From NCBI GenBank assembly GCA_963705325.1, contig OY970069.1:2976001-3040000 (forward strand): DNA of 64,000 nt. Reading direction: 5' to 3'. The position numbers were made by a program, and so were the translations under genes. Source of the DNA: DATARH01 sp963705325 (lineage in GTDB: Bacteria; Pseudomonadota; Alphaproteobacteria; ATCC43930; CGMCC-115725). This document shows positions 15,665-24,790 of the stretch, piece by piece (the first letter of the stretch is position 1; the number at the start of each line of letters is the position of its first letter). The notes beneath the pieces were generated by a model. It did not search any database and had not been told where the DNA came from. It saw only the letters and a program-made list of their open reading frames with translations.

Positions 15665-16142
15665 ATAGTGGCCCAGCCCCAACGGGCCCCTAGAGAACGA
15701 ATTCTCCGGATTAAACCTTAGTATTTGGCCGACCCCTAACTGGCCGCGTTCCTGCGGAACCGGGCTCTACTCGCCGTCGCTCGAGATTTGCTGAGCGATC
15801 GGCTCCCCGAGCCCCTGCGGGTCTCGGCCTGGCGGTGACGATCCCTCGCGCTGGTTAGATGCGGCGCGCAGAGCGCGCCAGGTTTCCTTGTTCTCAAATC
15901 TATGGGGCTCTGCCCCTCGCGCGGGGAAGGGTGAAGTGCGCTGTGGCGCACCGGCGTTCCGCGTATCCCCGGTCTTCCACCGCCGCTGAAGCGGCGTTGT
16001 GCAGACCCGCGCGTGAGGGCGCGGCCCTTGCGGGCGGGTGATCCCCCTCGCGGACGCCGCCCATCCCCTTGCTACCCCCGGTCTCGCCGACGGGCAGAGG
16101 TGCAGCGCAGCGCTGCGTGCACCTCAAGCCCAAGGAGGCGAT
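15665..16142. other. Non-coding leader upstream of ardC
   Basis: 478 bases without a convincing gene. Contains a GGGGC-TCT-GCCCC hairpin at 15904-15916 and further GC-rich inverted segments. The region just before ATG 16143 has AAGGAGGCGAT, a strong ribosome site. Confidence 0.4.
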
Positions 16143-17054
16143 ATGTCCACCGCAACACGCGCCGACGTTTACTCGCGCGTCACCAACAAAATCATTACCG
16201 ACCTCGAACAGGGAGTCCGGCCATGGCTGAAGCCGTGGAATGCCGAACATGCCGCCGGACGCATCACCCGACCGTTACGAGCCAACGGTCAGGCCTATAA
16301 GGGCATCAATGTCCTGATGCTGTGGAGCGAGGCCGAGTTAAAGGGCTTTGTCTGCCCCATCTGGATGACCTTTCGTCAGGCGCAGGAACTGGACGCGCAC
16401 GTGAAGAAGGGCGAGCGCGGATCGCTTGTTGTCTATGCCGACAAGATCACGCGCACCGAGACCGGCGACGACGGCGAGGAGTCCGCCCGCGAAATCGCCT
16501 TTATGAAGGGCTATACTGTTTTCAACTGCGAGCAGATCGAAGGCTTGCCGCCGCATTTTTATGCGACTGCGACGCCCCAGAAATCGGACATGGAGCGCAT
16601 TGCCGGTGCCGAAAGTTTCGCCGCTAATACCGGCGCGACCGTCCGGCATGGTGGCGACCGGGCTTATTACTCGATCACCAACGACTACGTGCAGATGCCG
16701 CCCTTCGAGTGCTTCCGCGACGCGGAAAGCTATTACGCGACGCTGTTGCATGAGCTGACCCACTGGACGCGGCATGAGAAGCGCCTCGACCGCGAATTCG
16801 GCCGTAAGCGCTGGGGCGACGCTGGCTATGCCGCCGAGGAGCTGGTTGCCGAGTTAGGGTCTGCGTTTCTCTCTGCCGATCTCGGCATAACCGCCGAGCC
16901 GCGCGACGATCACTCGTCCTATCTCGCTTCCTGGCTCGACGTGCTGAAGAACGACAACCGCGCCATTTTCACCGCCGCCGCGCATGCGCAACGAGCAGCC
17001 GATTATCTGCATGGCTTGCAGCAACGAAGTGAAATGCTCGGGGCCGCCGCATAG
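16143..17054 (+). CDS. ardC: ArdC-like antirestriction protein with zincin domain
   Basis: 303 residues. The N-terminal ArdC/DUF1738 single-stranded DNA-binding domain (DVYSRVTNKIITDLEQG, PWNAEHAAGRITRPLRANGQ) is followed by a metallopeptidase domain with HELTHW at about residue 205 and the later Glu in AAEELVAELG. ArdC proteins enter recipient cells with conjugating DNA and protect it from restriction. Preceded by a consensus ribosome site. Typical of alphaproteobacterial plasmids and integrative elements, consistent with transfer of this island. Confidence 0.92.
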   Translation: MSTATRADVYSRVTNKIITDLEQGVRPWLKPWNAEHAAGRITRPLRANGQAYKGINVLMLWSEAELKGFVCPIWMTFRQAQELDAHVKKGERGSLVVYADKITRTETGDDGEESAREIAFMKGYTVFNCEQIEGLPPHFYATATPQKSDMERIAGAESFAANTGATVRHGGDRAYYSITNDYVQMPPFECFRDAESYYATLLHELTHWTRHEKRLDREFGRKRWGDAGYAAEELVAELGSAFLSADLGITAEPRDDHSSYLASWLDVLKNDNRAIFTAAAHAQRAADYLHGLQQRSEMLGAAA

Positions 17055-17114
17055 GCAGCCCTTTCTCACAGGCATTACGGCGCGTAGGCTGCAACCGGCC
17101 CCCTATCGCGCTGC

Positions 17115-17885
17115 TCACGGATTGACGTAGCAGATGAGGTGCTGTGTCGTATCGCAAGCGAACTGGGAGAATACGGTCCATCGCGTTGGTCCGGTTTGTG
17201 CGCTGTTGCCAACGTCGCCCGTCGAGCCACTTGAACTCGAATTCCAGGTACCGCAAGTCCCTTGAATGCCGGTTGTGTTATTCCATAATGTGTTAGTGTT
17301 GGTACGCCTGTTCGTCCAATAGCTATAGGCGCCACCGAAATAATTTGCCGCCGCCCAGTTGGCTGAATCACTGGGGCCATCCCCCGAACCGTCTGTCGTG
17401 AATGAGGCCCCTCCTGCTGCAGAATTTCCGGCATTAGCAAAAAAGTACGTCGTCGATGCGCTCGGACTGTTGCAGGTAGCGTTGTCGCAGAGGAACGCAT
17501 GCACCTTCGCGCCAATTAATTGGCCATTGCCGTTGGCAGTCGAATAGCCTTTCCAGCCGGTATTCGTGGTGATGTCGCTAAGACAGTCAGCATCCGCGCC
17601 GCTGCGCCCGCCGAGATTGCCGTTGTAGCTATTGTGCGACAGAACGAAAAATCCGCTGCCGCCGGGAATCGTTGGATTGAAATTGGCTTGGGCTGCCCAG
17701 GCAGTGCCCCACTGATAAGGAATCCAATTGGTACCGTTGCAAAACTGATAAGTGTGATAATCGCCGTTGTACTTGATGTCGGCTTCCTTGCCGGTGGGGC
17801 TCGTGCAGTTTGCATAGGCATGCGCTGCCACAAGGCCCGTTAGCGCGAAGAAAAGGAACGGCGCTATTTTGAGCCGCCGGCTCAT
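17115..17885 (-). CDS. Secreted DUF1554-type lectin-like protein, copy 2
   Basis: 256 residues with an N-terminal signal peptide (basic start, hydrophobic LFFALTGLVAAHAYA). It opens with a short C-rich segment ending QFCNGTNW; the main domain contains GGSGFFVLSHNSYNGNLGG, then the GADADCLSDITTNTGWKGYS segment and a CDTTQHLICYV end. Paired Cys residues suggest an oxidised extracytoplasmic fold resembling C-type-lectin-like DUF1554 proteins. It overlaps the upstream paralog as ATGA. A surface or adhesive role is inferred. Confidence 0.72.
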   Translation of the reverse strand: MSRRLKIAPFLFFALTGLVAAHAYANCTSPTGKEADIKYNGDYHTYQFCNGTNWIPYQWGTAWAAQANFNPTIPGGSGFFVLSHNSYNGNLGGRSGADADCLSDITTNTGWKGYSTANGNGQLIGAKVHAFLCDNATCNSPSASTTYFFANAGNSAAGGASFTTDGSGDGPSDSANWAAANYFGGAYSYWTNRRTNTNTLWNNTTGIQGTCGTWNSSSSGSTGDVGNSAQTGPTRWTVFSQFACDTTQHLICYVNP

Positions 17886-18661
17886 GGATTTACGTAACAG
17901 ATGAGGTGCTGTGTTGTGTCACAGGTAGGCGTGGAGAAGCTGTGAAATCGTAGAGATGTGGTTTGTGAACTATTACCGGCGTCGCCTGTCGAGCCGCTTG
18001 AACTCGAATTCCAGCTTCCGCAACTCACTGTAAAGTTGGTGCTGTCCATCCACACTGTATTGCTTGCGCTCCTTCTGTTCGACCAATAGCTATAGTTACC
18101 GCTGAAATAATTCGCCGCCGACCAGTTGGCCGCATCATACGGGCCGTCCCCGTTGGCATCGGTGGTAAAGCTGGCACCGCCGGCCGCCCCATTTCCGGCA
18201 TTGGCGAAATAATAGGTGGTCAAGGGCATAAGAGAACTACAGGACCCCAAGCACACAGGAAACGCGTGCACCTTGGAGACGACCAACTGTCCGTTGGCGT
18301 TGGCTGTCGAGTAACCCATCCATCCAGTATTCGTAGTGAGTTCCGTGAGGCACAGCGCATCCGCCCCGGCGAGCCCGCCAAGATTGCCGTTGTAGGTTGT
18401 ACCGCTCATCACGAAATACCCGCTGCCGCTTGGCGTCGTCGGGCTGTAGTTGCCCGTCGCCGTGCAGTTTGAGCCGCCGCCAAAGGCCAGCCAGCTGGTG
18501 CCATTGCAAAACTGATAGGTGTGGTAGTCGCCGTTGTACTTGACGTCGGATTCGTTGCCGGCGGGATTGGTGCAGGCCGCGAAGACCGACCCGGCCGCGA
18601 GACAAGACGGCAATAGCAGAACCGCCGCGAGCGCGGCGCTTAATGCCCGACGGCGCAGCAT
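17882..18661 (-). CDS. Secreted DUF1554-type lectin-like protein, copy 1
   Basis: 259 residues from ATG 18661, with a signal peptide (MLRRRALSAALAAVLLLPSC then an AXA-like site). The domain plan matches the downstream gene: NGDYHTYQFCNGTSW, then SGYFVMSGTTYNGNLGG, then the C-terminal CDTTQHLICYVNP. Shared blocks are near identical, while the loop with the cysteines around residue 150 differs, so they are diverging tandem paralogs. It overlaps the small lipoprotein gene upstream by 22 bp. Confidence 0.72.
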   Translation of the reverse strand: MLRRRALSAALAAVLLLPSCLAAGSVFAACTNPAGNESDVKYNGDYHTYQFCNGTSWLAFGGGSNCTATGNYSPTTPSGSGYFVMSGTTYNGNLGGLAGADALCLTELTTNTGWMGYSTANANGQLVVSKVHAFPVCLGSCSSLMPLTTYYFANAGNGAAGGASFTTDANGDGPYDAANWSAANYFSGNYSYWSNRRSASNTVWMDSTNFTVSCGSWNSSSSGSTGDAGNSSQTTSLRFHSFSTPTCDTTQHLICYVNP

Positions 18662-18981
18662 CGACAGGTGGCTACGTGAGGTACGTCCGTGCAGGGGTAG
18701 ATACCGGTATCCCCGCTCGTGGCCGTGCAGGCCGAGCCCCGCGCCTCGCACATCGTCTCGCAGCTTGAGCCCTCGATCCAATACCCAGAATTTGCCGCGG
18801 CGTCACCGCTAGGGGCTGACATGTGCATCGTGGTGGGCGAGGCGATCGAGAAACAACTTAACCGCGCTACTGTCCCATCGCTCGGTGTATTGGCAGGCGA
18901 AATGGGCGCGCAGGAAACCAGCGTGATTAAAAAGAAAGCGACAAAGAAATATCCAAAACGCAAAGCTCCTCGTTTCCGCAA
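18640..18981 (-). CDS. Small cysteine-rich lipoprotein-like protein
   Basis: 113 residues. The signal sequence ends in LVSC, a good lipobox, followed by APISPANTP. The mature part has six or more cysteines (SSCETMCEARGSACTATS, PCTDVPHVATCRCC), pointing to a disulfide-bonded surface protein. It heads the operon with the two lectin-like genes. Function unknown. Confidence 0.6.
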   Translation of the reverse strand: MRKRGALRFGYFFVAFFLITLVSCAPISPANTPSDGTVARLSCFSIASPTTMHMSAPSGDAAANSGYWIEGSSCETMCEARGSACTATSGDTGIYPCTDVPHVATCRCCAVGH

Positions 18982-19097
18982 CTCTTGATGGTCGGTATAT
19001 TTGGGATATGACGATATGCTGGTTTATTCAAGTGGGAATGTTATTGAATATTCCTTAGTAATTTGATACGCACAAGTAACGTCCTGAGCGTTGCTTT

Positions 19098-19466
19098 ATG
19101 AACACGCTTCCACTTTCGTTCGATATTGCTTCCGCCGAGTTGCGTTCTCTCGGCCTCACCCTCCAGCGTTTGCCGGGCGAGTATCGCGTCAATTTTCGCA
19201 ACGGCGGCGATGGCACGGCGCGCTTCGCCGACGATCTCGACCAGGCGCTCGAACTCGGTCGCGCGATGGCAGCGGAGAAAGCCGCCGAACAGCCGACGAC
19301 CAAGAAGCCGCCGCGCCGCCGGTGGCGACGCAAGCGGATGACGCCCAAGGCACGGCGTCGCCGCTTCATCCTTGGCCACAACCGCCGGCTGCGGGCACGG
19401 GCGATGCGGAAGCGAGGAAAACACCGGACCGCGCGGATTTCGCCGAGACGACCTCGTCCTCGGTAG
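19098..19466 (+). CDS. Conserved island protein with basic tail, unknown function
   Basis: 122 residues. The N-terminal half reads SFDIASAELRSLGLTLQRLP followed by an ADDLDQALELGRAMAA helix; the C-terminal half is strongly Arg/Lys-rich. The type is common beside ArdC and relaxase genes in alphaproteobacterial integrative elements, but no function is known to me. The basic tail suggests nucleic acid binding. Confidence 0.6.
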   Translation: MNTLPLSFDIASAELRSLGLTLQRLPGEYRVNFRNGGDGTARFADDLDQALELGRAMAAEKAAEQPTTKKPPRRRWRRKRMTPKARRRRFILGHNRRLRARAMRKRGKHRTARISPRRPRPR

Positions 19467-19509
19467 CAATTTGGCCCGGAAATGGGCCTCCGCGTGGGGT
19501 CCTTTCCGA

Positions 19510-19854
19510 CTAGCGTATTTCAGCTTTTCTCAGGGCTTGTCTTACGTCATCAGCGGCGATTCCGTACATCGCGGCAATGTCGCGAAGCTTAATGCCGTAC
19601 TGGACCCAAGTGCGGACCCTCGCGACATCCGAAGTGGGGATTCCGGGCTTGGTTTCCACGTTGGGCTTGGCCTCTTTGCCCGTGGGCATGACGGCACTTA
19701 ACACACGCGGTTTCCGCTCGGCCTCCAGCGGTGAATTTGCCTCGGCCACGTGCTCGCTAGGCGACGGTTTCGGCGTGAACAGCGCCTCAGCCGAAGCGCG
19801 CGCCTGGGAGTGCTGCCGCTTATCAACAATAGTATCGATCGCTGTGCTATTCAT
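19510..19854 (-). CDS. Conserved island protein with HTH-like C-terminus
   Basis: 114 residues. Residues 1-70 are low-complexity and polar; residues about 75-114 (TSDVARVRTWVQYGIKLRDIAAMYGIAADDVRQALRK) look like a helix-turn-helix of the resolvase/transposase-associated kind. Convergent with the gene at 19098. Possibly a small DNA-binding regulator of island genes; this is inference. Confidence 0.6.
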   Translation of the reverse strand: MNSTAIDTIVDKRQHSQARASAEALFTPKPSPSEHVAEANSPLEAERKPRVLSAVMPTGKEAKPNVETKPGIPTSDVARVRTWVQYGIKLRDIAAMYGIAADDVRQALRKAEIR

Positions 19855-20286
19855 TTTTCATCCAGTATTCGAGCAAGCTGTGTACGAAGCTCAGTTCGTA
19901 GCGTTCATTTGCGCCTACACTTAGGCAGTGTGTCGATCGCTGTCCAGCCCGCAGTAAAAGTCCGATATCTCAGCCGGCGCTTATTTCTTCCTCTGTCCTG
20001 TTGCTGTGCACGGTCGGCTTCTGATGCCGGTGGTATCGGCCGTCAGGCCTTGGACCTGCCGTTGCCCTGTTTCCTCTTTCGTCCCAAAGGCCACGCGCTG
20101 GCCTCCGTTGATGCGTGAGTTCTGCACGCGCGCGCGTCACCGTCAAAACCGAACGCGGTCCCGCCCCTGCGGGGCACCCATTACGGCATAGGCCTTCGGC
20201 CTTTTGACCGCGCCGCTTGGCCGCGCATGCGGGCGAACCGCATCGAGGCCGCGATAGGCGTGGCTTCAAACACGAAAGGAAACACC
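19855..20286. other. Non-coding leader region before 20287
   Basis: 432 bases without a convincing gene. Contains the hairpin AGGCC-TTC-GGCCT near 20191-20203 and a clear ribosome site (AAAGGAAACACC) before ATG 20287. Confidence 0.35.
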
Positions 20287-20496
20287 ATGAGCAACGACAG
20301 CAACACCAAAGCCCGTCCGACGCACCGCATCTACAGCGTGACGAAGAACGGCGACAGCAAGGCCAACTGGCAGGAGATCGGTGCCGCCTGGCCGCACAAG
20401 GACGGCAAGGGCTTCAATCTGAAGTTCACCGCCCGTCCGCTCGACGGAGCCGAGATCGTCCTCCGGGTCCCGACGGCCAAGAAGGAAGCCGCATAG
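20287..20496 (+). CDS. Small conserved island protein, unknown function
   Basis: 69 residues, MSNDSNTKARPTHRIYSVTK onward, with a small beta-rich domain (WQEIGAAWPHKDGKGFNLKF, PLDGAEIVLRVP). ATG 20287 follows AAAGGAAAC, so it is preferred over the longer frame from 20227. This family is frequent in alphaproteobacterial conjugative regions; no role is known. Confidence 0.7.
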   Translation: MSNDSNTKARPTHRIYSVTKNGDSKANWQEIGAAWPHKDGKGFNLKFTARPLDGAEIVLRVPTAKKEAA

Positions 20497-20590
20497 GCGG
20501 CCTCCGGCGCAACGCCGCTCTCGCCAAACTCGGCGGGGGCGGCGTCACCGCGCGATGGTAAATAACGATCTATTAGTGTAAAATATCACC

Positions 20591-20905
20591 ATGACAAACA
20601 ACGACCCGGAAATAGCCGCTCTAAAGGCCAAGATCGCCGATCTTCAAGCTCAGCTAACCAAGCTGACCGACAAGCATCAGCGCGACGTGAAGGCCTTGAT
20701 GGGTTGCGACGACGTTCTCGACAAGCACCGCAAGGCGATGCATGCCGAGCTGAACGACGCCTTTGAACGGATCGCGCATATCGAATTTACTCTGTTCCCC
20801 CATCTCCCGAGGGACATAAATCATCTGAATGACGTGATCGGGGATCAAGATACGAAGGCATACAATCCTCTCGACTTTCGCGACCCATCGAAAAAATCTC
20901 GCTAG
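20591..20905 (+). CDS. Coiled-coil protein, unknown function
   Basis: 104 residues with an N-terminal heptad pattern (IAALKAKIADLQAQLTKLTD) predicted to form a coiled coil. The C-terminal half is less regular (LFPHLPRDINHLNDVIG). Clean intergenic spacing, ATG start, reasonable codon use. No family recognised. Confidence 0.55.
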   Translation: MTNNDPEIAALKAKIADLQAQLTKLTDKHQRDVKALMGCDDVLDKHRKAMHAELNDAFERIAHIEFTLFPHLPRDINHLNDVIGDQDTKAYNPLDFRDPSKKSR

Positions 20906-20955
20906 CCACGCGCGGCTAAAACCCCGCAAGATTTCCAACTCGACTTTTTGCCGAG

Positions 20956-21645
20956 GTGGTTGCCGTGCGAAGCGAGCGCGAACCGAACCGCTACGAGCCG
21001 TTGAACGAGACGCACCGCCGAGTGGCGGAAGAGGAGGAAAAGCGCCGGTTGGCAGAGCAAGAACCGGCTCGGTCGGCGCAATCCGAGCCGGAGCCATTCC
21101 GGCCCGGAACGGAGCTTAGGCCGCAGCGGCCCGAAACTGCGCCCGAGCACGATCCCGATTCACCTGAAGCACGGCTTGCCGCGATGCAGAAGGAATTGGA
21201 AGAGAAGGTCCGGCTCGGCCGGATCAATAGCAGCGAGATGATCTACCAGCTCCGGCAATTCGATAATCAATTGCACGTTGAGATGGAAGAGGGCCGGACC
21301 CCACCGCCCGCCCAGCAGCATGACCTCTCCGGCAATCGAGGAGACGAAATAGCTGCCGGAGCGGAATTTGCCGAACCCCAATCTCCGCAGCGGGGTGAGG
21401 CCACCCGCGACCAGGCTGACGATCAGCGCCGCGAAAAACCAAGTGAGCGCGTTCCGGAGACGAGGATCGAAAGAGAAGCCCAAGCTGCGGAATACGAAAT
21501 CACCGGTCGTGGCGAAATCAGCGATGCCCGGGCTGCACGCCTGGAGCGGCTGCGCAGCATTGATCGCGACATCGAGCGCGAGAGCCACGAGAACGAGGGG
21601 AAAGGTCCCGAGCTTGATCACGACTCTGGCGACAGGTCGCGGTGA
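20956..21645 (+). CDS. Charged protein related to relaxase C-terminal tails
   Basis: About 229 residues from GTG 20956, rich in Glu, Arg, Gln and Pro with several helical stretches. The end, GEISDARAARLERLRSIDRD, resembles the tail of the relaxase at 28860-29766 (KPEMSDARRRRLDRLAAASK). The two proteins may share an origin or a partner-binding segment. No catalytic motif seen. It probably belongs to the mobilization region, with unknown role. Confidence 0.5.
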   Translation: MVAVRSEREPNRYEPLNETHRRVAEEEEKRRLAEQEPARSAQSEPEPFRPGTELRPQRPETAPEHDPDSPEARLAAMQKELEEKVRLGRINSSEMIYQLRQFDNQLHVEMEEGRTPPPAQQHDLSGNRGDEIAAGAEFAEPQSPQRGEATRDQADDQRREKPSERVPETRIEREAQAAEYEITGRGEISDARAARLERLRSIDRDIERESHENEGKGPELDHDSGDRSR

Positions 21646-21948
21646 GATCACGTTAATCGCGCTCTCCCGGAGTATTTGAGCAAGGAAATTGTCCGCTGTA
21701 TAATGCTCGTACGGCACGGGCTGGCGAGCCGATGACCGTCAAGGAAATAGGGGAGCTGGTGCCGCGCAAGCTCACTGGCTCTTTCATTTGGCGTCAAAGT
21801 TATGATTTAGGGAATTTACGACATTCGGCGCGAGCGCTCCCTTGAATACACGGAGCTCGCGCGAAACAAATACGTTTCGGCCGTACGCCCAATTTACGGA
21901 CGCAAAAGACCCGGTGTTGCCCCAACGCACATCGGGTCTTGCGTATTA
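21646..21948 (+). other. Short low-GC stretch with a blocked N-terminal extension of the next gene
   Basis: From about 21809 the frame of the protease-like gene is open and looks coding (IYDIRRERSLEYTELARNKY onward), but it contains no ATG, GTG or TTG before 21949. An ATG at 21802 is followed two codons later by TAG. A 38-codon frame from ATG 21732 also exists, with no recognised product. Confidence 0.4.
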
Positions 21949-22644
21949 TTGTCGGTGTACGATGCCAAGTTCCTCGTCACTGCTGGCCATGTAACAGATC
22001 ACGCAAAAGAAACAACCCTTCATGTCGCTGGCACTAAAGAGTTGGTTCCATTCTCATTCGACGCCAACCCCGGCTTTACCACGAATCCCGAAATATCAAG
22101 AGACAAAGATATATATGATTTTTCTGCATGCTTACTTTCTGACGCCATGCAAAGAGAACTTGGTGATGTGACGTACATTACCGATAAGGAAATATGCACC
22201 GCTGTTCCTTTGGGCCGTGACCAATTGCATATGGTCATGGGTTATCCCACTTCCAAGAACAAGAAGAGAATCGACAATCTACGGAAGCATATAGGCGGAA
22301 CGCTCTGGACTTATACTTCGTTTCCTGTTGATGAAACCTATGCCGCCTCTTTGGGCGTGCCCACTGACGATCATGCGTTCATCGAATTTAATCACAAGGA
22401 GTCAATCAACCCGGACGGTCTAGGCACACATTCCATCACTCCGACCGGCGCTAGTGGAGGAGCGATGTTCTATTTAGGCAGGCTCGATGACCCAGAAAGG
22501 CTCGCGCAGCCCGCCCGGTGTGACGCTAAGCTTGCCGGGATTCTCATTGAATACAGATCACGCGATAAAGCTATTATCGCAACACGTATGGGGCCGGTGC
22601 TGCATGTATGCCAGCGTCTGCTATCGGCGACGACCACCGCTTAA
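21949..22644 (+). CDS. Trypsin-like serine protease-like protein, low GC
   Basis: Written from TTG 21949, but the true N-terminus is probably further upstream (see the preceding stretch). The triad candidates are His in FLVTAGHV, Asp in DKDIYDFSAC, and Ser in TPTGASGGAMFY, spaced as in chymotrypsin-fold proteases. There is no signal peptide, so it would act in the cytoplasm. Base composition is well below its neighbours, indicating separate acquisition. Such proteases occur as effectors in bacterial defence and signalling, but no partner is visible here. Confidence 0.6.
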   Translation: MSVYDAKFLVTAGHVTDHAKETTLHVAGTKELVPFSFDANPGFTTNPEISRDKDIYDFSACLLSDAMQRELGDVTYITDKEICTAVPLGRDQLHMVMGYPTSKNKKRIDNLRKHIGGTLWTYTSFPVDETYAASLGVPTDDHAFIEFNHKESINPDGLGTHSITPTGASGGAMFYLGRLDDPERLAQPARCDAKLAGILIEYRSRDKAIIATRMGPVLHVCQRLLSATTTA

Positions 22645-22762
22645 TGCCGCGCGGCTCCGTTGAACTTGGCGGTGCCTTTCGTCGACGCAGCGGAAGCGGA
22701 AGGGTTTACCTTTGCGGGTCGCGCGATGCTGCGACGGCTGAGCCAGCTCGTCAACGTCTCTA

Positions 22763-24211
22763 TCAGGCGCTCATGTCCCGCGCGGCACGCGCGAGGATCG
22801 GTTGGACAGAAGGCATTTCCGAGGGATCGGGTAGCCACGCACGGGGCGCACGGCCTCGGGCGAACAAGATGGCCTGACCGTCCTGCATCGCCGCAAGGCC
22901 TTGGGGCCAATAGACTGGGCCCGAGAGATTTTGCCAGCCTTCCTGCATGCCGCTGGTCGAGGCGAGCTGCGGACCAGAGGTCGCGGAGGTGCTACGGGAG
23001 GTGGTCTCAAGCCAATAAAGCCGCTGGCCCGACAGGTCGGAGAGGTACTTGCGCGTCGTTACGTCCTGCGGTGCGAAAGTTTGCAGCACACCGGCGTTGC
23101 TGATGAAGCTTTCCCACCGGGTTTTGTAAATATCCTGCGCCTGCGCCAGGTCCTGGAACACCGGCCATAGCTTGACGCCGTACTCGCGCATCAGCGCGAG
23201 ATTGTTCTCGATCACGGGCAGGTGCCCAAGCTGAGCAAATTCATCGAGCATGAAAAGGACCGGCACTGTTGCTGGGCGCACGCTGCGCATCAACGGCTGG
23301 AGCACAGCCGTCACCATCAGGCGAAGCCAGGTGCTGTGCGTCGCGAGGAAGCGCGGCGGCAGGATGAGATAGACCGTCATCGGCTGGTATTTCATCTGGC
23401 CAAAGTCGATCGCGCCTTTACTCAAATCGCGTTGGATCGGCAGGCTGTCGAGCCACGCGGTTTGGGTTTGTGCGGTCGAGAGAATGCTGAACAACTCGCG
23501 GTTCTCGCTGCTCATCTTGGTGAAGCGGTTGAGCTTCGCCGAGATCGCGTCATGTTTGCCGCGCGCCAACGGCAACAGGTTGTCCTTGATCTCTCTCGCG
23601 AGCGTTCCGGCTTCCGAGCCAACCCAATCCCGCACCGCGACGAGCGAACTCTCGGGGCCGCTCTCCAGCCGATCGCACATCATCAGACCCGACACGAGGT
23701 CCTGCGCTGAGCGCTCCCAGTGCGGTTGGTTTTTGTCCTCGACGCGGATGATCGCTTCCGCGAGCCCCCGCGCATCGTCCGGGAAATCGTCGCTGTCGGG
23801 ATCGAGTGCGGCAACTGGATTAAAGCCGGCGCTCTTGAGAAAGGGATAACGCTTAATGAGTGCGGGGTAATCGCGCTCCAGCACCCCGAACGGATCGATG
23901 ACCGTCACCGAATTGGGGTGCTGGGACTCGCGGTAAGGCCCGGTCAGGGCGGCGAGGGTGCCCTTGGGATCGACGACGAGAACGGACCAATTCTTTAGGA
24001 AGACGAGGTTCGGGATCAGGAGCCGACGCGTCTTGCCCGAACCGTTGGGTCCGACCGTGACGAGATGGCGATCCGAAGTGTAGCGATGCTCCTTGTCGCT
24101 GACGACATTCCACGGCTCGTCGATCAGCGAGTGATCATGCGCAGCCCGGTCGGGCAATATGCGGTGCCCGAAATAAACTCCGCCATCGGTCGCCCAGAGA
24201 TTGTCGGCCAT
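22763..24211 (-). CDS. VirD4/TraG-type type IV coupling protein
   Basis: 482 residues. Walker A is VGPNGSGKTRRLL, Walker B lies in VPVLFMLDEFAQLGHLP, and the family block WPVFQDLAQAQDIY follows. Coupling proteins bring the relaxase-DNA complex to a type IV secretion channel. It has no N-terminal membrane helices of its own, and the adjacent membrane gene at 24221-24790 may supply the anchor. Transfer would depend on a channel encoded elsewhere, as no VirB genes are present. Confidence 0.9.
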   Translation of the reverse strand: MADNLWATDGGVYFGHRILPDRAAHDHSLIDEPWNVVSDKEHRYTSDRHLVTVGPNGSGKTRRLLIPNLVFLKNWSVLVVDPKGTLAALTGPYRESQHPNSVTVIDPFGVLERDYPALIKRYPFLKSAGFNPVAALDPDSDDFPDDARGLAEAIIRVEDKNQPHWERSAQDLVSGLMMCDRLESGPESSLVAVRDWVGSEAGTLAREIKDNLLPLARGKHDAISAKLNRFTKMSSENRELFSILSTAQTQTAWLDSLPIQRDLSKGAIDFGQMKYQPMTVYLILPPRFLATHSTWLRLMVTAVLQPLMRSVRPATVPVLFMLDEFAQLGHLPVIENNLALMREYGVKLWPVFQDLAQAQDIYKTRWESFISNAGVLQTFAPQDVTTRKYLSDLSGQRLYWLETTSRSTSATSGPQLASTSGMQEGWQNLSGPVYWPQGLAAMQDGQAILFARGRAPRAWLPDPSEMPSVQPILARAARDMSA

Positions 24212-24220
24212 CGAAGGCTC

Positions 24221-24790
24221 TCAGATCGTTTCCGGCTCGTTGCGCGGGCGCCGCTCTTCGCGTGGTGCGCCGTGCGGTTCCTGTCGCGGCGGTCGCACCT
24301 TGCGCGGCCGGTTCCGACGGACATGGCCCATGATCGCAAGCATCCCGAGCATGGCCTCGATGATGGCGGCACAGCCGGCAAAGAGGATGACGCCGTAGGT
24401 AAAAAGCTGCCAGCCGCTGTTCTCATAGGGCCAGTTGGTTCGCAGCCAGAACATGCCGAAGATGACGCCCGCGGCGATGATCCATGCGAGGATGATCCTG
24501 GAGACCTGGACCTGCTGCTCGCGGTAGGCGATCCAAGCCAAGGGCAAAGCGGCGAGCACGAAAAGACCGAGTCCGATCGCGCCCCAAATGTTGCCTCGCG
24601 CCCACTCCCAAGTGAGCAACCAGAGGCCGACCCAGAACCCGAATTCCGGCATGTGCAGCCAGACTGCGAGGATGTACGACACGCCGAAGGCGCTGACGGT
24701 GATGAGCGGAAAGAGGGGCTGGAAGACGAGTTGGATAATGGCGCTTACAAACTCGGCGAGGGAATTCTCTCCGTGCGCTCCGTTAGCCAT
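24221..24790 (-). CDS. Membrane protein next to the coupling protein
   Basis: 189 residues from ATG 24790 (MANGAHGENSLAEFV). Four to five hydrophobic helices (PLFPLITVSAFGVSYILAVW, WGAIGLGLFVLAALPLAWIA, IILAWIIAAGVIFGMFW, TYGVILFAGCAAIIEAML) and a basic cytosolic tail. It lies 9 bp upstream of the coupling protein gene on the same strand, so it may be the membrane partner of that ATPase. No named family recognised. Confidence 0.7.
   Translation of the reverse strand: MANGAHGENSLAEFVSAIIQLVFQPLFPLITVSAFGVSYILAVWLHMPEFGFWVGLWLLTWEWARGNIWGAIGLGLFVLAALPLAWIAYREQQVQVSRIILAWIIAAGVIFGMFWLRTNWPYENSGWQLFTYGVILFAGCAAIIEAMLGMLAIMGHVRRNRPRKVRPPRQEPHGAPREERRPRNEPETI

Noticed and set aside
20956..21645. 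Calling this a second relaxase
   Set aside because: Only the C-terminal tail resembles the relaxase; there is no His triad or catalytic Tyr region.
22763..24790. Self-transmissible conjugative element
   Set aside because: Only a coupling protein, MobC and a broken relaxase are present; no VirB/Trb channel genes were found.
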